From assembly GCA_027627225.1 (NCBI GenBank), contig CM051024.1, positions 78,459,004-78,523,003 on the forward strand: DNA of 64,000 nucleotides. Reading direction: 5' to 3'. Of the stretch, positions 11,170 through 42,365 are shown piece by piece. The notes below the pieces were generated by a model, which saw only the letters and a list, made by a program, of their open reading frames with translations, had not been told where the DNA came from and did not search any database. The position numbers and the translations under genes are program-made. Positions within the stretch are counted from its first letter, which is position 1. The number at the start of each line of letters is the position of its first letter. Source of the DNA: Congeria kusceri (lineage: Eukaryota; Mollusca; Bivalvia; Myida; Dreissenidae).

Positions 11170-12083
11170 CTTACATGTGAGAATTAATGCTGTTTTAAAA
11201 TGATACTATTGAAATATATTGAAACAGGCATTGTACCCCATGCTTGATCATACTTTACATTTTTATATGTTGTTTATATCAGATGTTAGTGGACACGATC
11301 CAATTATATTGGTCTTGTAATGTCAGTATGCATAACGGAAGACCTTCTTACAGTAAAATTCTACGAACACAAAACACAATGTACAATTTCTCGATTCGCA
11401 AAGTTTAAAGCAGACACTTTGTTGATAAAATAGATAAGCGACATTGTTTGTACAAATGTATATGGTTCTATGTTCTAACGTTTCAAATTTGTATTTGAGA
11501 TTTTAAATTTGTATTGGAGTTTTCCATGACATTTAATTTGTGTTTAATAAAACCTGAAAAACTAAAAAAGTTATATGTTGTCTCTGCAGGATCTTACCTA
11601 CCATTGCCATTTTGGAGTGACACTGTCTGAATATAATCAAATATAATATATTATACATGTAAATATGAACAGGTCCTTAAAGTAGGAATGTATGCAACAA
11701 TATCAACACAAACAAACTTGTACATTTTACTTTTGAATTTATATTTTAAGATTAAAACAAAAACAGAATAAAACAAAAACACAAGGATAATACAATGTCA
11801 CATGATGTGAACAAAATGTGTTTTAAGTAATTAAATAAATTCATGTGATTGACTATACATATAATAACAAGCACGATATTGTGCACATACAGAATGCCTG
11901 AATAATTATAATAGAAAAATGATAATTGCTGATCATATAAAGCTGTTAAAATGATCGTGATGAAAATTGCAAAACAAAACCTAATCATGTTTTGACTGTT
12001 TATTCTCCATAAAAAGCTATCTGTTCCCTAAAAAGCAAACAAAAACACTAAATTTAAATATTAGTTTACCAAAAGCATCTAAA
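11170..12083. other. AT-rich gene-free stretch
   Basis: No coding exon, element end or RNA signature visible. The open frames are short and unlike known proteins. Confidence 0.35.
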
Positions 12084-12326
12084 CCTGTATTCACGAACCC
12101 CTTCTTAAGACACAAAAATAAAGAATAGACTTAGAATCAAGCAACAATTATTGTGCATTTTCAGATATGCTGGGAAACAATGTTGCTTATGTCATTCTTA
12201 GAAGGAATGATAAAACTAACGTTGGTGAATATCAAATAATATTCACATTCATTCCGTTGTTAGAAAACAAGAATTTTAAAATATTCTGTATTGTTGAGTC
12301 TTTAGAAATGTTGTTGAATACGGGCC
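12084..12326. mobile_element. MITE with CCxGTATTCACGAAC-type ends
   Basis: The left end CCTGTATTCACGAACCCCTTC is mirrored by the right end, which reversed reads GGGCCCGTATTCAACAAC. Length is about 243 bp and the element is non-coding. This end sequence is widespread in marine invertebrate MITEs as far as I recall. Confidence 0.5.
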
Positions 12327-12637
12327 CAAGTTCTGTATAAAAGCAACTACATGTACATATTATTTCTGAGTCATGAACAACAAATAAACCCTAATAAATT
12401 ATTGATTTCTTAGTAGTAATCTAGTGTCAATGGTAATTTCTTTTTGTAATTCCTTTTGTTTCGAATACCATTATTAATGGAAGAAGCAACGTATGTTGCA
12501 TAACCTGTGACCTCTCAACATGCCTGGCCTACAGATTTTAGTATAAGCTGTTTTCGTCTTGGGGACAACAATTGACGGCCACCTTTCCCACTAAACGTAC
12601 CGCAACGAAGCTATTCTTCAGAAAACAGTTGTTTTGC

Positions 12638-13597
12638 CTATCCACAAGTAAACCTACATAAGTTAAACTGATGTTCAGAAAGTTCATCAATAATATCCTG
12701 ATGTAAAACAAGATCTGCATGCTCAGAAACCTCAAGAATATCTTCATACCCACGGACAACCATTATAGAATGGTTACCAGCAGATCGGTTAATACCAAGA
12801 GGGGTCCTTCCTGATAAACTAACACTATTGCCAGAATGTCTTGAATCACTTACCGACCTACCACCAAACCCATCAAAAGAAGAATCAACAACCTGTCTAC
12901 TACCACCCAAAGTCCCATCAAATCCACCCTTATCTACAGAACTTACCACCTGCCTACTACCCAACACACCAGCACACGAACCTCCATCTACGGAACTTAC
13001 CACCGGCCTACTACCCAACACACCAGCACACGAACCTTCATCTACGGAACTTACCACCGGCCTACTAGCCAACACACTAGCACACGAACCTACATCTACG
13101 GAACTTACCACCTGCCTACTACCCAACACACCAGCACACGAACCTCCATCTAAGGAACTTACCACATGACTTCTACCCGAAACACTACAATCCAATCCAC
13201 CTGCACCTGTTATACTTGTCTGTCTATCGCCTAACAACAAAGTAAAACATGCATTATCATCTATTCCCAGATTATGATTCAAATCACCTGACACACCTTC
13301 AACCACCAGCTCACCTGAAACATCACCATCAACCATACCCTAATTGTGGTCATTATATACATGGACAACTAAACCACTACCATTAATTTCATTGACGGTA
13401 TCACGGCTTACCTCTCTTGCAAATGAAATGGGGTTATTACCTTCTACCAATATGTTAACAGAATCGTGATTATTCTGAACGCGAATTATTTCAGCTAGGA
13501 CAACGCCTATGTTTGGCTCCTGCTTTATAAGATTAAAAGGCCCTGGTATTGTAAATGTAAATTCTTCTCGTGGGGCAAATCTCCATTTATTGTTTGC
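12638..13597 (-). pseudogene. unrecognised protein with 18-residue repeats, split by a TAG
   Basis: One minus-strand frame stays open from a TAA at 13598-13600 down to 12638 except for a single TAG at about 13342. The upstream part (about 85 codons) is of mixed composition and includes FTIPGPFNLI and SFAREVSRDTV. The downstream 232 codons carry five tandem copies of an 18-residue unit VVSSVD.GSCAGVLGSR(Q/P), then a Ser/Gly-rich tail, then an acidic stretch EVSEHADLVLHQDIIDEL. I do not recognise the family. No signal peptide or membrane segment is evident. It may be one exon of a gene, a transposon-encoded protein, or chance openness of a minisatellite whose period is a multiple of three. Confidence 0.35.
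12885..13185. repeat. 54-bp minisatellite
   Basis: About five units of 54 bp; a typical unit contains ACTTACCACCTGCCTACTAC and CACACCAGCACACGAACC. The central four are over 90% identical by eye. The period is divisible by three, so frames through it stay open on both strands. Confidence 0.8.
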
Positions 13598-13599
13598 TT

Positions 13600-14600
13600 A
13601 TTACAGTCAAATGCAATTATTTATGAAATATTAACAAAAAATAACTTCACGACTTTTCAAACAGATAAAATGAAATATACAAAAACGAAGATATCAAAAG
13701 TGGTGTAAATCATTAAAATATCCCAAGCACTTAGCCAATCTGTTAAACAGTTTACAATTAATGATACATTCTACACCGTAACGTTTTCCCCTGCAGACAG
13801 GTTTGTTCATGAAACATTAGACTCAGTCTTGAAAACATGTTTCATTTTTCAAATATAATCATTGGTACTGTTAAAAATGGTTCGCAGACACTTCTCAATT
13901 GCAAACATTAACTTATGTATGTGTTTTTTTTTTGTTTAACCTCATCAAAGGAATCGATAAACCGATGTTTTACTTCTCCGATTGAAAGCGATATTTCAAT
14001 TGCGTGACGTTTCAATTTTTGCATGTTAAGGTGCTACTAAATATTGTATTCATGAAAATTGTAGTCGAATGAAAATTAATTACGAAAAATAAAGTTTGTT
14101 ATCGGACACGGGAATAAAGAGGGACACGTTGACACCTAGTTCTATATATATATTGTGAATGATAATATTTGTTTAGCTGAATTTTGGTGTCTGCACTCTG
14201 TAATATGACTATATATCTTAAATATGTGTATTTGATAAGCAGAAATGACTACTGGTGTGCTCGTTAAGATCAATTTCAACTCAAATATGGAAATTCAATA
14301 TATCAACCAAAACTGGAAACATAAAATAGGACTAAAATATTTAGCCACGCCCCCCTTTTCTAGGCTCCGCCCATTCACCGCTTTTAAACGGTCGGACCGT
14401 CTGCGCATGTGTACCGATTAATCGCTAAAGAAGGCGCTAGCGGTGAATTACGTAATTCAACGGATTAAAACGGTTGAAAGCGCTGAAAACTGTTGAAAAG
14501 CGCTGACAACGGTTAAAAAAAAAATTCAGCGGATGAAAACGCTATTAAACGGATTTTTAAAGCGATTATCTACCGATTAATCGCGGAACACAAACGGTGA
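13600..14600. other. spacer with degenerate AGCGCTGAAAAC motifs
   Basis: Mostly AT-rich. Around 14380-14580, variants of AAACGGTTGAAAGCGCTGA recur at about 20-bp spacing, an eroded short tandem repeat. No gene seen. Confidence 0.35.
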
Positions 14601-14604
14601 CCCC

Positions 14605-15125
14605 ACTGTTTTGTAGGGTTTCAAATAAAACTTCATATACTGATAGAGGACAATGAGAGGAAGGGAAGTGTACAGGGACAATAACTCTTTCTTCAATAAT
14701 TTAGCAGTTATTGCCATTTGTTTAATTTTCTTATGCGGAACATATCTCCATTTGTATAGAAGGGATTCAAATGAAACTTCATATATAGATAGAGGAAAAT
14801 GAGAGGAAGTGCAGAGCACAAAGACCACAACTTTTTCTTCAATATTTACGGAGTAATTGCCCTTTGTTTTTGTGTTGTGCAGAGCATAACTCCATTAGTA
14901 TTAAAGGAATTTTAAATAAAACCAAATATATTGATAGATGACATTAACAAGAAATGCAGATTACAAGGATTAAAACTTTTTCTTCAATATTTTTGAGTTA
15001 TAGCCCTTCGGTTTTCTTGTGCACTACAAAACTCCATAGTATTGAAGTAATTTAAAATACAACCGCATATATTGATAGAGGATGTTGAGAGAAAGTGCAT
15101 AGTACAAGGCCCATAACTCTTTTTG
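14605..15125. repeat. tandem repeat, about four units of ~160 bp
   Basis: The block 'AAATAAAACTTCATATA..GATAGAGGA..ATGAGAGGAAGTG...ACAATAACTCTTTCTTCAATA' followed by 'GTTATTGCCCTTTG' repeats about four times with 15-25% divergence. Non-coding. Confidence 0.65.
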
Positions 15126-15129
15126 TAGG

Positions 15130-16830
15130 AAGCGTCATTTTTGGCAACAAGTAATTGACATTGTGTTGCCTTCCCCTGACAAGAATACGCTTCGGGGACA
15201 TACGTTATATCCTGTGACAAGCCTTGTTTATTCAATATTGACCAGAGGTGAATGGTTTGTGTATGACCATAAAATCGCGGATGGTATCGATAATGGGCGA
15301 AATCGGACCAGGAACCTTAGAGTTATTACCCCTTTTTCAAGGCAAAATGCCGACATTGTATATTTTTAATTAAGTTCTTATCCAATCATGACCAAACTTC
15401 CACAGCTTGTGTTTGACTTAAAAGTCTCAGTTGAAGCCAAAGATGGGCAAATTTGGACCACAACCAGCGCAGTTAGGTCCCTTGATTGCATTTTTATTCA
15501 CAGAGACTTCAGTTGTCTTCTAATCTTAACACAACGTCCACAGTTTGTGTATTATCAAAAGATCAGAGCAGACGCCGGACGACCAGACAATGGGCCGGAT
15601 TAGACCACAAACACCATAGTTATGTTCCCGTTTTTGTTCAATAATGGGCAGAATTTGCATTTTCCCTGCTAGAGACTTCATTTTTCGTCCAATCTGGATC
15701 CGCGCCAGATCTCAGGAACTAATAGATCGAATTCAATGAAACTTTATATGCATCATCCCAGTTTAAAGACCTGCCTGTATAGACAGGTCGTTTCAGTCTG
15801 ATGATTTTTCAGGAAATTGTTGCCCTTTGTTTATAAATTGGCTGTTGTGCCTGTCACACAATAACATAGCCATTGGTGTAGGGACTTCAAAAACTACTTG
15901 GTACAAACGTTTGCTGCCAGAAGCTAACTTGTATCTTTAATGAATCGTGTCTCTAGGTCAAAGGTAAAGGTCACACCTAGAGGTCAAAGATCAAAATTGG
16001 CACTTTGCTTTTCCGTGCTTTAACTTGCCATGGATTTTAAAACTCCCTGGCACAAATGTTAACCTCCATGAGACAGCATGAAGTGCACCTATACCCTGTT
16101 CCGTAGATCAAAGGTGAAGGTCACACTAAGAGGCCAAAAGTCCAAATCAGCTTTTTGCTTGTCTGAACTATGATCTGGCAATTTATTGAATTTATTGAAT
16201 TATTTTCAAATTAATTGGCACAAATGAGACGGCATGTCGAAAACAAGAACCAGAACTGTAGATCAAATGTCAAGGTTAAAGCTCAAAAGTCGAAATTGGC
16301 AGGTCCTTAGGTTTAGGGTCAAGGCCACAGTTAGAGGTTAAAGCGGCATCGGGGAGAATTCATCGGTTCTACTGATATTTTTGTCGTTCATAGAGACTTC
16401 ATTTTTCTTCCAATCTTGAACAAACTTCCGAAGTGTGTTTGTAATCATACGGTTCAAGTGGTAGCCAACAATGGGCCGGATTGGTCCACAAGCACCACAG
16501 TTATGGCCCCTTGTTTGTGGAAAAAAGCAAAAATTACGTTTTTTTTTCTTGCATGGAGATTTCTTTTTTTCATTCAATCCTCATCAAACACGACAGGTTG
16601 GTATGGCAATACGATTTCAGCACAAGCAGTAAAAGAGACAGATCATGCTACGTACACTGGGGTTATTTTCCCTTAAATGTGAAAGTAAATGTAAAAATGA
16701 ACTTGATGCAAGACAGGGATCTCATTTTTTCAACTAAAACACATAATTGTCTAAACAATGCGTTTATGACCATCAGATCTTAATCAAAATTGAATATATG
16801 ACGGGTAAATTGTATTAACCTCCACTCGTT
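15130..16830. repeat. bivalve-type dispersed repeats
   Basis: Related segments recur: 'CTTCCACAG(C)TTGTGT' (15398, 15537, compare 16427), 'GGGCCGGATT.G(A/T)CCACA..CACCA(C)AGTTATG' (15595, 16473), and 'AGGTCAAAGGT(A)AAGGTCACAC' (15957, 16105). Consistent with several fragments of one or two old interspersed families. No gene is supported. Confidence 0.45.
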
Positions 16831-16861
16831 GGAACAAGCCGGCAAGCATGACATGACATGA

Positions 16862-16925
16862 CAGGTCGCCATTACCTTTCAGAACAGCATTAACAGGTCG
16901 CCATTACCTTTCAGAATAGCATTAA
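16862..16925. repeat. 32-bp direct duplication
   Basis: CAGGTCGCCATTACCTTTCA and the following AACAGCATTAA occur twice back to back with one substitution. Confidence 0.6.
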
Positions 16926-17684
16926 TAACATCATTCCTCCAAAACTCTCTGCGAAAACTTGTCTACAACTGTAAAGAAAATATATCCAGGTACATACTTG
17001 TTTATGGCCATGAGATTTGTCTTCGACAAGCTTTGGCAAGACAAGGAGCAGAAGAAAGACATGTCTGAGAGTTAATCAGATAGATAAATTATTTAAGGAC
17101 ATTATGGCGTACATTCCCACATTTGTTCAAGGCTGTCACAACAGTTAGGATTCCATCTTTGACATTATTCAGGTGAGCCCTTTGGGCCATCATGTACCCC
17201 TTGTTTCTGTTTGGAATACAAAACAATCAACTAAGTAAGGGAATGAAATAAGGGTGGTTCCAACTCCGGGTCACTATAACCATACATTTTTACTTTGGTC
17301 AAATATGTGTTTTTGAGTATGAACGTCCTGTTGTTGATTGTAAACTTCTATCATTGTCAATTTTAAAAATACATAATTGGCGAAGTATTTGTTCGAAACT
17401 GTACATTATTTTTAATTGATCAAATTACTGATAGTAAACGATTAAATACTGTATAATATATGTTACAGGGCGACTTAGACGTGCAATCCTCTCCGGAAAA
17501 AGGTGGCTGTTGTTCGTAGTTTTAGGTAAAGTACAAACAAATTCCTATTACAGCAACATGAATAATACTTGCAAAATCAACAACTAGTACTACAATAAAA
17601 CAACCACAATAACAACAACTACTACTAGAACTACTATTACTGCTCGAGTACTCGATTACTACTATTGCCACAACTACCACTGTC

Positions 17685-17689
17685 GCATT

Positions 17690-17731
<42 letters not shown>

Positions 17732-17847
17732 TATTATTATTATTATAACTACCACTGTCGCTACTACAATTTATCTACTACTATTACAGCTACAAATATT
17801 ACTGCTACTACAACAGCAACAACAACTACTACTACAACAACAACTAT

Positions 17848-17892
<45 letters not shown>

Positions 17893-17958
17893 AACTACTA
17901 TTACTACTACTACTACCACTACTACTACTACTACTACTACTGATATTACTACCTCTAG

Positions 17959-18006
<48 letters not shown>

Positions 18007-18075
18007 CACTACTACTACTACTTTGACAACTACTACTTCTTCTACTACTTCTACTACTACTGCTACTACCACCTC

Positions 18076-18131
<56 letters not shown>

Positions 18132-18210
18132 TGTTATTAGTATTAATAATCTTCTACTTCTACTACTGCTACTATTACCTCTATTATTAATTATTATTAT
18201 AACTATTATT
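17685..18210. repeat. compound AAT / CTA microsatellite
   Basis: (AAT)n at about 17692-17730, then (CTA)n with CAA and CCA interruptions from about 17760 to 18076, then (ATT)n to about 18130 and imperfect repeats to 18210. Long poly-Val or poly-Ile frames through it are artefacts of the repeat. Confidence 0.9.
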
Positions 18211-18273
18211 ATTATTAATATTACTTCCACTACCGCTACTACTATAACGACTACTGCATATATATAGAGATAA

Positions 18274-19146
18274 TTACAGGCCTGGTCTTGAGTAATATAT
18301 CAGCTGAGGTTAAGAATAATATAACGTCGAGGCTTGCCGGAGCCGTTATTTTATTCGTGCCGAACGAGATATATTACAGAAGACCAGGCAGTGACCTGTT
18401 TTTCTATTTATCATACCACAGTTTACTAAATATTACACCAATCTAGCTTATTTCTATATTAAAAACTAAGAGCTGCGATGATTTTGCTGAACCGTCTTTT
18501 ACATGTTCTAATACATGTAATGATCGATTTCTAAAAGTTGATTGGATGATACCATTTTATTTACATTTCCTAATGATAAATATGTTCACTACAAATATAT
18601 AGATTACACACACGTTCATGCATATAATATTAAAAACGCATACTGAAATGATTTGCAACGATCAAGTTTATCGGAAAACACACGTCACCGAATTGTTTTG
18701 AGACGCCATTATGGAGTTGTGTATTGAAGTTGACATTTTCAAGATCATGTTAATATTGATTATAGTTTGATCAATATTTTGTAAAAATGTTTGTGTCTTA
18801 GCATAAACGTATCCGTGTAGCGAGTTGTAGTACGTTTATTTGGAATTTATTGAAATAATTGTGCATGGATGATTTATTGTTCATTACAGTAACGAAGTGC
18901 GCGTTTATGTAAATATTTAAAAATAACGTTTGTGATTTATGCCGAACAAAAATAAATAAATTATATACGTTCTTGGTATAAAAGTGTTTGTTTTGTTTAA
19001 TCTGATTCATTTTTACTTCAACTCTTGACTTTATAGTGGATTCAGAGTAACATGAAGTACATCCACTCATTGACTCTAGCGACATAATATAAAAATATAT
19101 CAGGCACCTTTGTATCAGTCCAATTTCAGCATAGTGGTATGATAAA
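18274..19146. repeat. hairpin-headed dispersed repeat, copy B
   Basis: Collinear with 7766-8690 in the same orientation: the hairpin head with CTGGTCTTG.GTAATATATCA, the ACG..GAGGCTTGCCG loop, TTTATCATACCAC, and the tail ATAGTGGTATGATAAA. Divergence is perhaps 20%. The left arm of the hairpin is shorter than in copy A. Confidence 0.65.
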
Positions 19147-20306
19147 TATATTAAAGCTCAGGCGGGATTTAGAAAAAAAGAGCAATTTTTGATAACAAAT
19201 TTTATGTTTTTATATCAGGGTTCATGAGGTTGAAATTGTCAACAAATTTACATACATAGTGTCTACTTCAGGCGAACACTTTTCATGTACATATGAATCA
19301 TTAGCAGAATTTACAAACTTATTGAACGTTTTCTTAATTACGGAAGTGATGTATTTGACTTAAATAATAGTAAATGCATAGAAAGAATGCACTTAGTTTT
19401 TGCCAAACTTTGTTAGAAATAAGAAAACAGATACAGAATAATCTCATATACGGGGATCTGGGACAAAATCCGCTTATTTATTATCAATTTGTTAAAGTTA
19501 TAAACTATTGGTTACAGTTCTACAGTGTGATAATATTATTTTTTTTTTGTCAACGTTGTACATAAGATATTATTAAGTGATTTTGACATGTACCCATAAC
19601 AATTGTCTTGGTTTAAAATGTTTAAAACTGTACTAGATAATGTAGGTTTAAGCTATGTACGGTACATCCTGGACGTTGGCGATGTTATTGTTGTTATCTC
19701 AATTGTTAACCAAAGAATCGCAGATATTTATAAATAAAATTTGTCTGCGGACCTTCTAAATACTACGAATACAATATAGCTTATCTCGGAAATTGTGTAA
19801 ACTAAACAAGGTTCAGAATTGCCTTACCACGTTTAAGAGTTTCAGCCCAAAGACTAGTAGTATAGTCAGGAAGATGGCATAACAAAATACTTTAAAATGA
19901 AAGGACATGAAAATACTGTAATGTACTAGAAGGCGAATTCGATTTTGTGTTAAAATGTAGGGTATTTATTGATTTTCGTAAACAATATATTGATGCCAAT
20001 ATGATAAAATATATTGAACTTTTGAAATCGACAAACGGACTGACTGCTAGAAGGCGTGCAACCTAAATGTTTAATGCCTTTTACTTAAGAACATAACTTT
20101 TTTACGAATGAAGAGTCTCCAAAACAGTTATGAATATGGTAGGTGAAGATTTACTTATGAATTGTATTGCCAAAATGAATCTGTATACTATGTGTATGTA
20201 TTTATAGAAATGTTAAGTTTATCAGTAGAATATGCATAGATATTGTTAACCTATAAATTTATATAACTTTTATGGGCATTATATATGTTTATGTATGTGA
20301 ACCTGA
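19147..20306. other. upstream region of the DUF1647-family gene
   Basis: AT-rich with no exon seen. The promoter of the next gene should lie here or, if an upstream non-coding exon exists, further away. No convincing TATA or CpG cluster was found. Confidence 0.3.
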
Positions 20307-39017
<18,711 letters not shown>

Positions 39018-39080
39018 ATACGTTGACTGCAATAACCATTAGCAAAATAATTGGTATTAAATGGTAACTGTATAAATATA

Positions 39081-39131
39081 TTTCAAGGAGATTTTGTGCA
39101 CATACCATGGCGTCAGATAAAATTATATAAT
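39081..39131 (+). pseudogene. duplicated tail of the DUF1647 terminal exon
   Basis: The 50 bp at 39081-39131 match 38971-39020 (AAGGAGA(A/T)TTTGTG..(T/C)A(T)ACC.TGGC.TCAGATAAA) at about 75% identity. In the same frame they read GDFVHIPWRQIKL against GEFVNLPWLQINL. A local duplicate of the last codons lying just past the stop, with no larger exon attached. Confidence 0.55.
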
Positions 39132-39446
39132 ATGGAAAATTAAATAAGTCCTACGTTAGACTTATTTAGTCCAATTTATGTTGAAATGTTTTGTTGTTCC
39201 CAAGCTGTATGAATTTGTTCTGTAACTGTTTTTTATACCATTTGTTTTCGTTTGTGCTTTAATGTGAATTGTGTCAGACACCCTTACATTTTTTGCCACG
39301 CCCGAATGCTTAATAATATGAAAGTTCAATATAGATTTCCGTTTCCGGTGTAAACATGTATGATTGTTTGAATCAGTCTTCGAAAAATGTAAATCTCTAC
39401 GTACAGTAGCTAAAACCTCTGAGCAATCACAGAGCAGTGTTCTCAG

Positions 39447-40556
39447 ATGGGTAAAGGTGTATCGGATCCAGGTAATTCTCCCATTACAGACTGTAATAAC
39501 TGCCTGAAACGACGACACAAAAGGCGATTTTCCAGGAAGAGAAAAGTTATCTCCCCTGACCAAGCAAAAGCTGAGAAAAAGAGTAAGCAAACGTCAGAGT
39601 CGGATACTGACAGTACTGATAGTTCAACCTGTGACTGGACTGATATTGTTATACCAACGAAGAACTATTACGCTCCCCTGTTTGAACAGCTAATGTCTAA
39701 TCTAACGAACGACAGTCCCAACACTACGGCGATCAGTGCTAACCCAACCAATATAAGTTCACCTGATCGAGCATCAACAGGACAGGCTCAGTATCACGTT
39801 AATGAGTCGGGTCATAATTACATAATGAGCTCACTTCCTCTGACCCCGGCCAGGATGACAACCCCACCCACCCTCCAGTCAACCCCTGTTCAAGGGGCAT
39901 GGATATGCAACATCATTTCTAACGGACTTTGACATACACAGGATAGTTCAAACACTCCGTGAAGAAATCCAGTCAATGTTTTAAGCAGCAGTTGCTGAAA
40001 AAGTAGCTTTACTTTAGAATGAACTTACACAGTTGCGGAATACGGTATCCGACCTAAATACTAAGTTAGCAGGTCTTGAATTTGAATTAGACAATGCAAA
40101 CCAATACAGTAGACGTCACTGTGTACTCATGAGCAATGTGAATGAGCAACATGAAGAATCCACTGATGAGATAATCTTACAGATTGCCAAAGACACTGGC
40201 TCCACTATCAATATCCAAGACATAGACAGGTCTCACAGGAATGGACCCATTAACAGGAATGACGGTAAACCAAGAGACATAATTTAAACGTTTATTAACT
40301 ACAAAGCCAAATCCAACTGCATGAAATCCAGAAAACAACTTAGACTCAACAAAACCAAAACCTTCATCAATGAACAATTAACACCAATTAGGAGAGAGAT
40401 AGCCTTCCAATGCCGACAGCTGAAAAAGGACTCTCAGTCTCCTCTGACAGACACATGGTCATATATGGTCATATATGGGAACATTGCCATCAAAGTCACC
40501 AATCAGAAGTCAAGTATCAGGATAAACTGTCTTCAGGAACTCTCCAAACCCAAATA
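39447..40556 (+). pseudogene. non-LTR retrotransposon ORF1 remnant (plus strand)
   Basis: A Lys/Arg-rich then Ser/Thr-rich N-terminus in one frame is followed, after a frameshift near 39910, by a coiled coil (VSDLNTKLAGLEFELDNA), QYSRRHCVLMSNV, DIDRSHRNG, RDII-stop-TFINYK, then TFINEQLTPIRREIAFQCRQLKK. This order matches ORF1 proteins of CR1/L2-type LINEs, RNA-binding proteins that package element RNA. Stops at about 39997, 40015 and 40274 and the frameshift make it dead. No endonuclease or reverse transcriptase follows, so the copy is a solo ORF1. Confidence 0.7.
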
Positions 40557-40559
40557 GAC

Positions 40560-41540
40560 AACCACCTTTTTTCATTTTCCACACAAGCACTGTGCACCCT
40601 TACTCTGATAGAGATTCATCATCAATGAACATGTTTTCATTGACATGCCTTACTTTATATATCTACTTATATTACAATCATGATATTATCAACATATATT
40701 ATCTATGTTTTTAATTGTATTTTTTATGTTAAGATCAAAAGCCATTTCCTATTGTGTCATTGACCCCAATACATCTACTATAATATTTACTTTGTTAACT
40801 TGTATTTTTCATGCGTTCGATCAAAAGCCATATCTTAATTATAGTGTCATTGACCCCCGATACATCTACTAAATGTTGTATGTTTCGTCTTGTCCACTTA
40901 CTTAACAAGTAAATAATAAATAATACTATAATTCACATTCTACTTTGTATGCACATTTTCTTTTGTTGCTGGTATGTCATTATTAATTTTATTTTTACCA
41001 ATACAAACTACAGGTCAAAACATTTAGTTTAGTGATCATATGGAAATATTCATATCCATTATTAACAATTTTAATAAAATGTTTAGGACACTAAGGGCAT
41101 TAGTGACCTAGGAATTATCTATCAATATTGCTTTGGCCAAACATTGTTGTTATTAAATGTTGTTACCATGTGTGAATTACTGCTCTTGTATATACTTCCA
41201 TAAAAATAAATTATATCAAGTTTATTTGAGTGATTGAATAATCTTTAACATGTAGTCAAATTGGTATTTATTTTACCAATTATTCATTGTATGTGTTTGA
41301 TTAATTCCCAACCATATATTCAATTTGCTATGTACATTACCAACTTTGAATAGTAACACCTGCATGTTTTGCTTAAAATACTTTCAAATTAAGACAAGAT
41401 ATAAAACTATAAGCTTTAAACAAATCAATAAATAAATAAAATGATAAGTAAACGGTAATATATGTCAATATTATTATTATTATCTTTACTTTTACTAATC
41501 ATATGTCAATGTAAGAATTATCTGTGGTAAAATTTAAGCA
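40560..41540. other. non-coding stretch after the solo ORF1
   Basis: AT-rich. A ~100-bp local duplication carries GATCAAAAGCCAT(A/T)TC...GTGTCATTGACCCC...ATACATCTACTA at 40734 and 40838. No RT sequence. Confidence 0.4.
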
Positions 41541-41544
41541 GGGT

Positions 41545-41780
41545 GTGGAAATATAAAAATTATTCACTTGTCCATGGACAAGTTCACTGCATAAATTTGC
41601 TTGTCCGCAAACAATTGCCACGTGTCTAAATAAAAATATAGTTTCTATTCCTGACGTTTATGATATAATTTATAATTATAAACAAATTGCAACTTCTTAA
41701 ATTCTGTTAAAAGATATTATTATAATATATTAATTGACTTCAAAATTTTACATCATTATCACACCCTGAAATTGTACTTA
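41545..41780. repeat. dispersed repeat with CCATGGACAAGT ends, copy 2 (inverted)
   Basis: Inverted match to 10917-11160: TTGTCCATGGACAAG, TGCTTGTCCGCAA, TTCCTGACG and CATTATCACACCCTGAAAT in reverse order. Confidence 0.45.
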
Positions 41781-41782
41781 TC

Positions 41783-41860
41783 AGAACAGAACAGAACAGA
41801 ACAAGACTTCTATTTTCACCCAAGTATATAACATATACAATTAGGGCATTATAACAAAGC
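41783..41860 (-). repeat. 3' tail of a minus-strand retroelement, (GTTCT)n
   Basis: On the minus strand the sequence ends TGGGTGAAAATAGAAGTC followed by TTGTTCTGTTCTGTTCTGTTC. Short pentanucleotide tails mark the 3' end of CR1/RTE-type LINEs. It is probably a 5'-truncated fragment separate from the copy at 43480-47720, since 1.6 kb of unrelated DNA lies between. Confidence 0.45.
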
Positions 41861-41969
41861 AAAATTGTTAGTAAATTAGTAACTTTCCGATAATTTGTAC
41901 ATTAACACCAATGTATAGATGATATACGGGGGGTATTTAAATAATAAGATGCATAGCCGGAACATACGA

Positions 41970-41977
41970 TAATAATC

Positions 41978-42024
<47 letters not shown>

Positions 42025-42365
42025 TATAATTATAATAATGATAGCAATAATATGAGATCTCTTATCAAAATCAAAATACCAAATTCTTAATGAAATTATC
42101 AAAATCACAATCATTATCATATCATATTCAAAATCATCATACTAATCATAATAATCATAATAATGATAATCGTCATAGTTATCATAATCATCATAATCAT
42201 GGCAATGATAGCAATAATATGAGATCTCTTATCAAAATCAAAATACCAAAATGAAATTATCAAAATCACAATCATTATCATAACATATTCAAAATCATCA
42301 TACTAATCATAATAATCATAATAATGATAATCGTCATAGTTATCATAATCATCATAATCGTGGCA
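41970..42365. repeat. AAT/ATC microsatellite and 164-bp tandem duplication
   Basis: (AAT)n at about 41975-42030, then two nearly identical copies (about 42039-42202 and 42204-42363) with AATGATAGCAATAATATGAG at the start and ATC-rich ends. One has a 6-bp deletion. Confidence 0.85.

Noticed and set aside
17764..18072. Poly-Val minus frame of 102 codons
   Set aside because: Pure product of the (CTA)n microsatellite read on the opposite strand.
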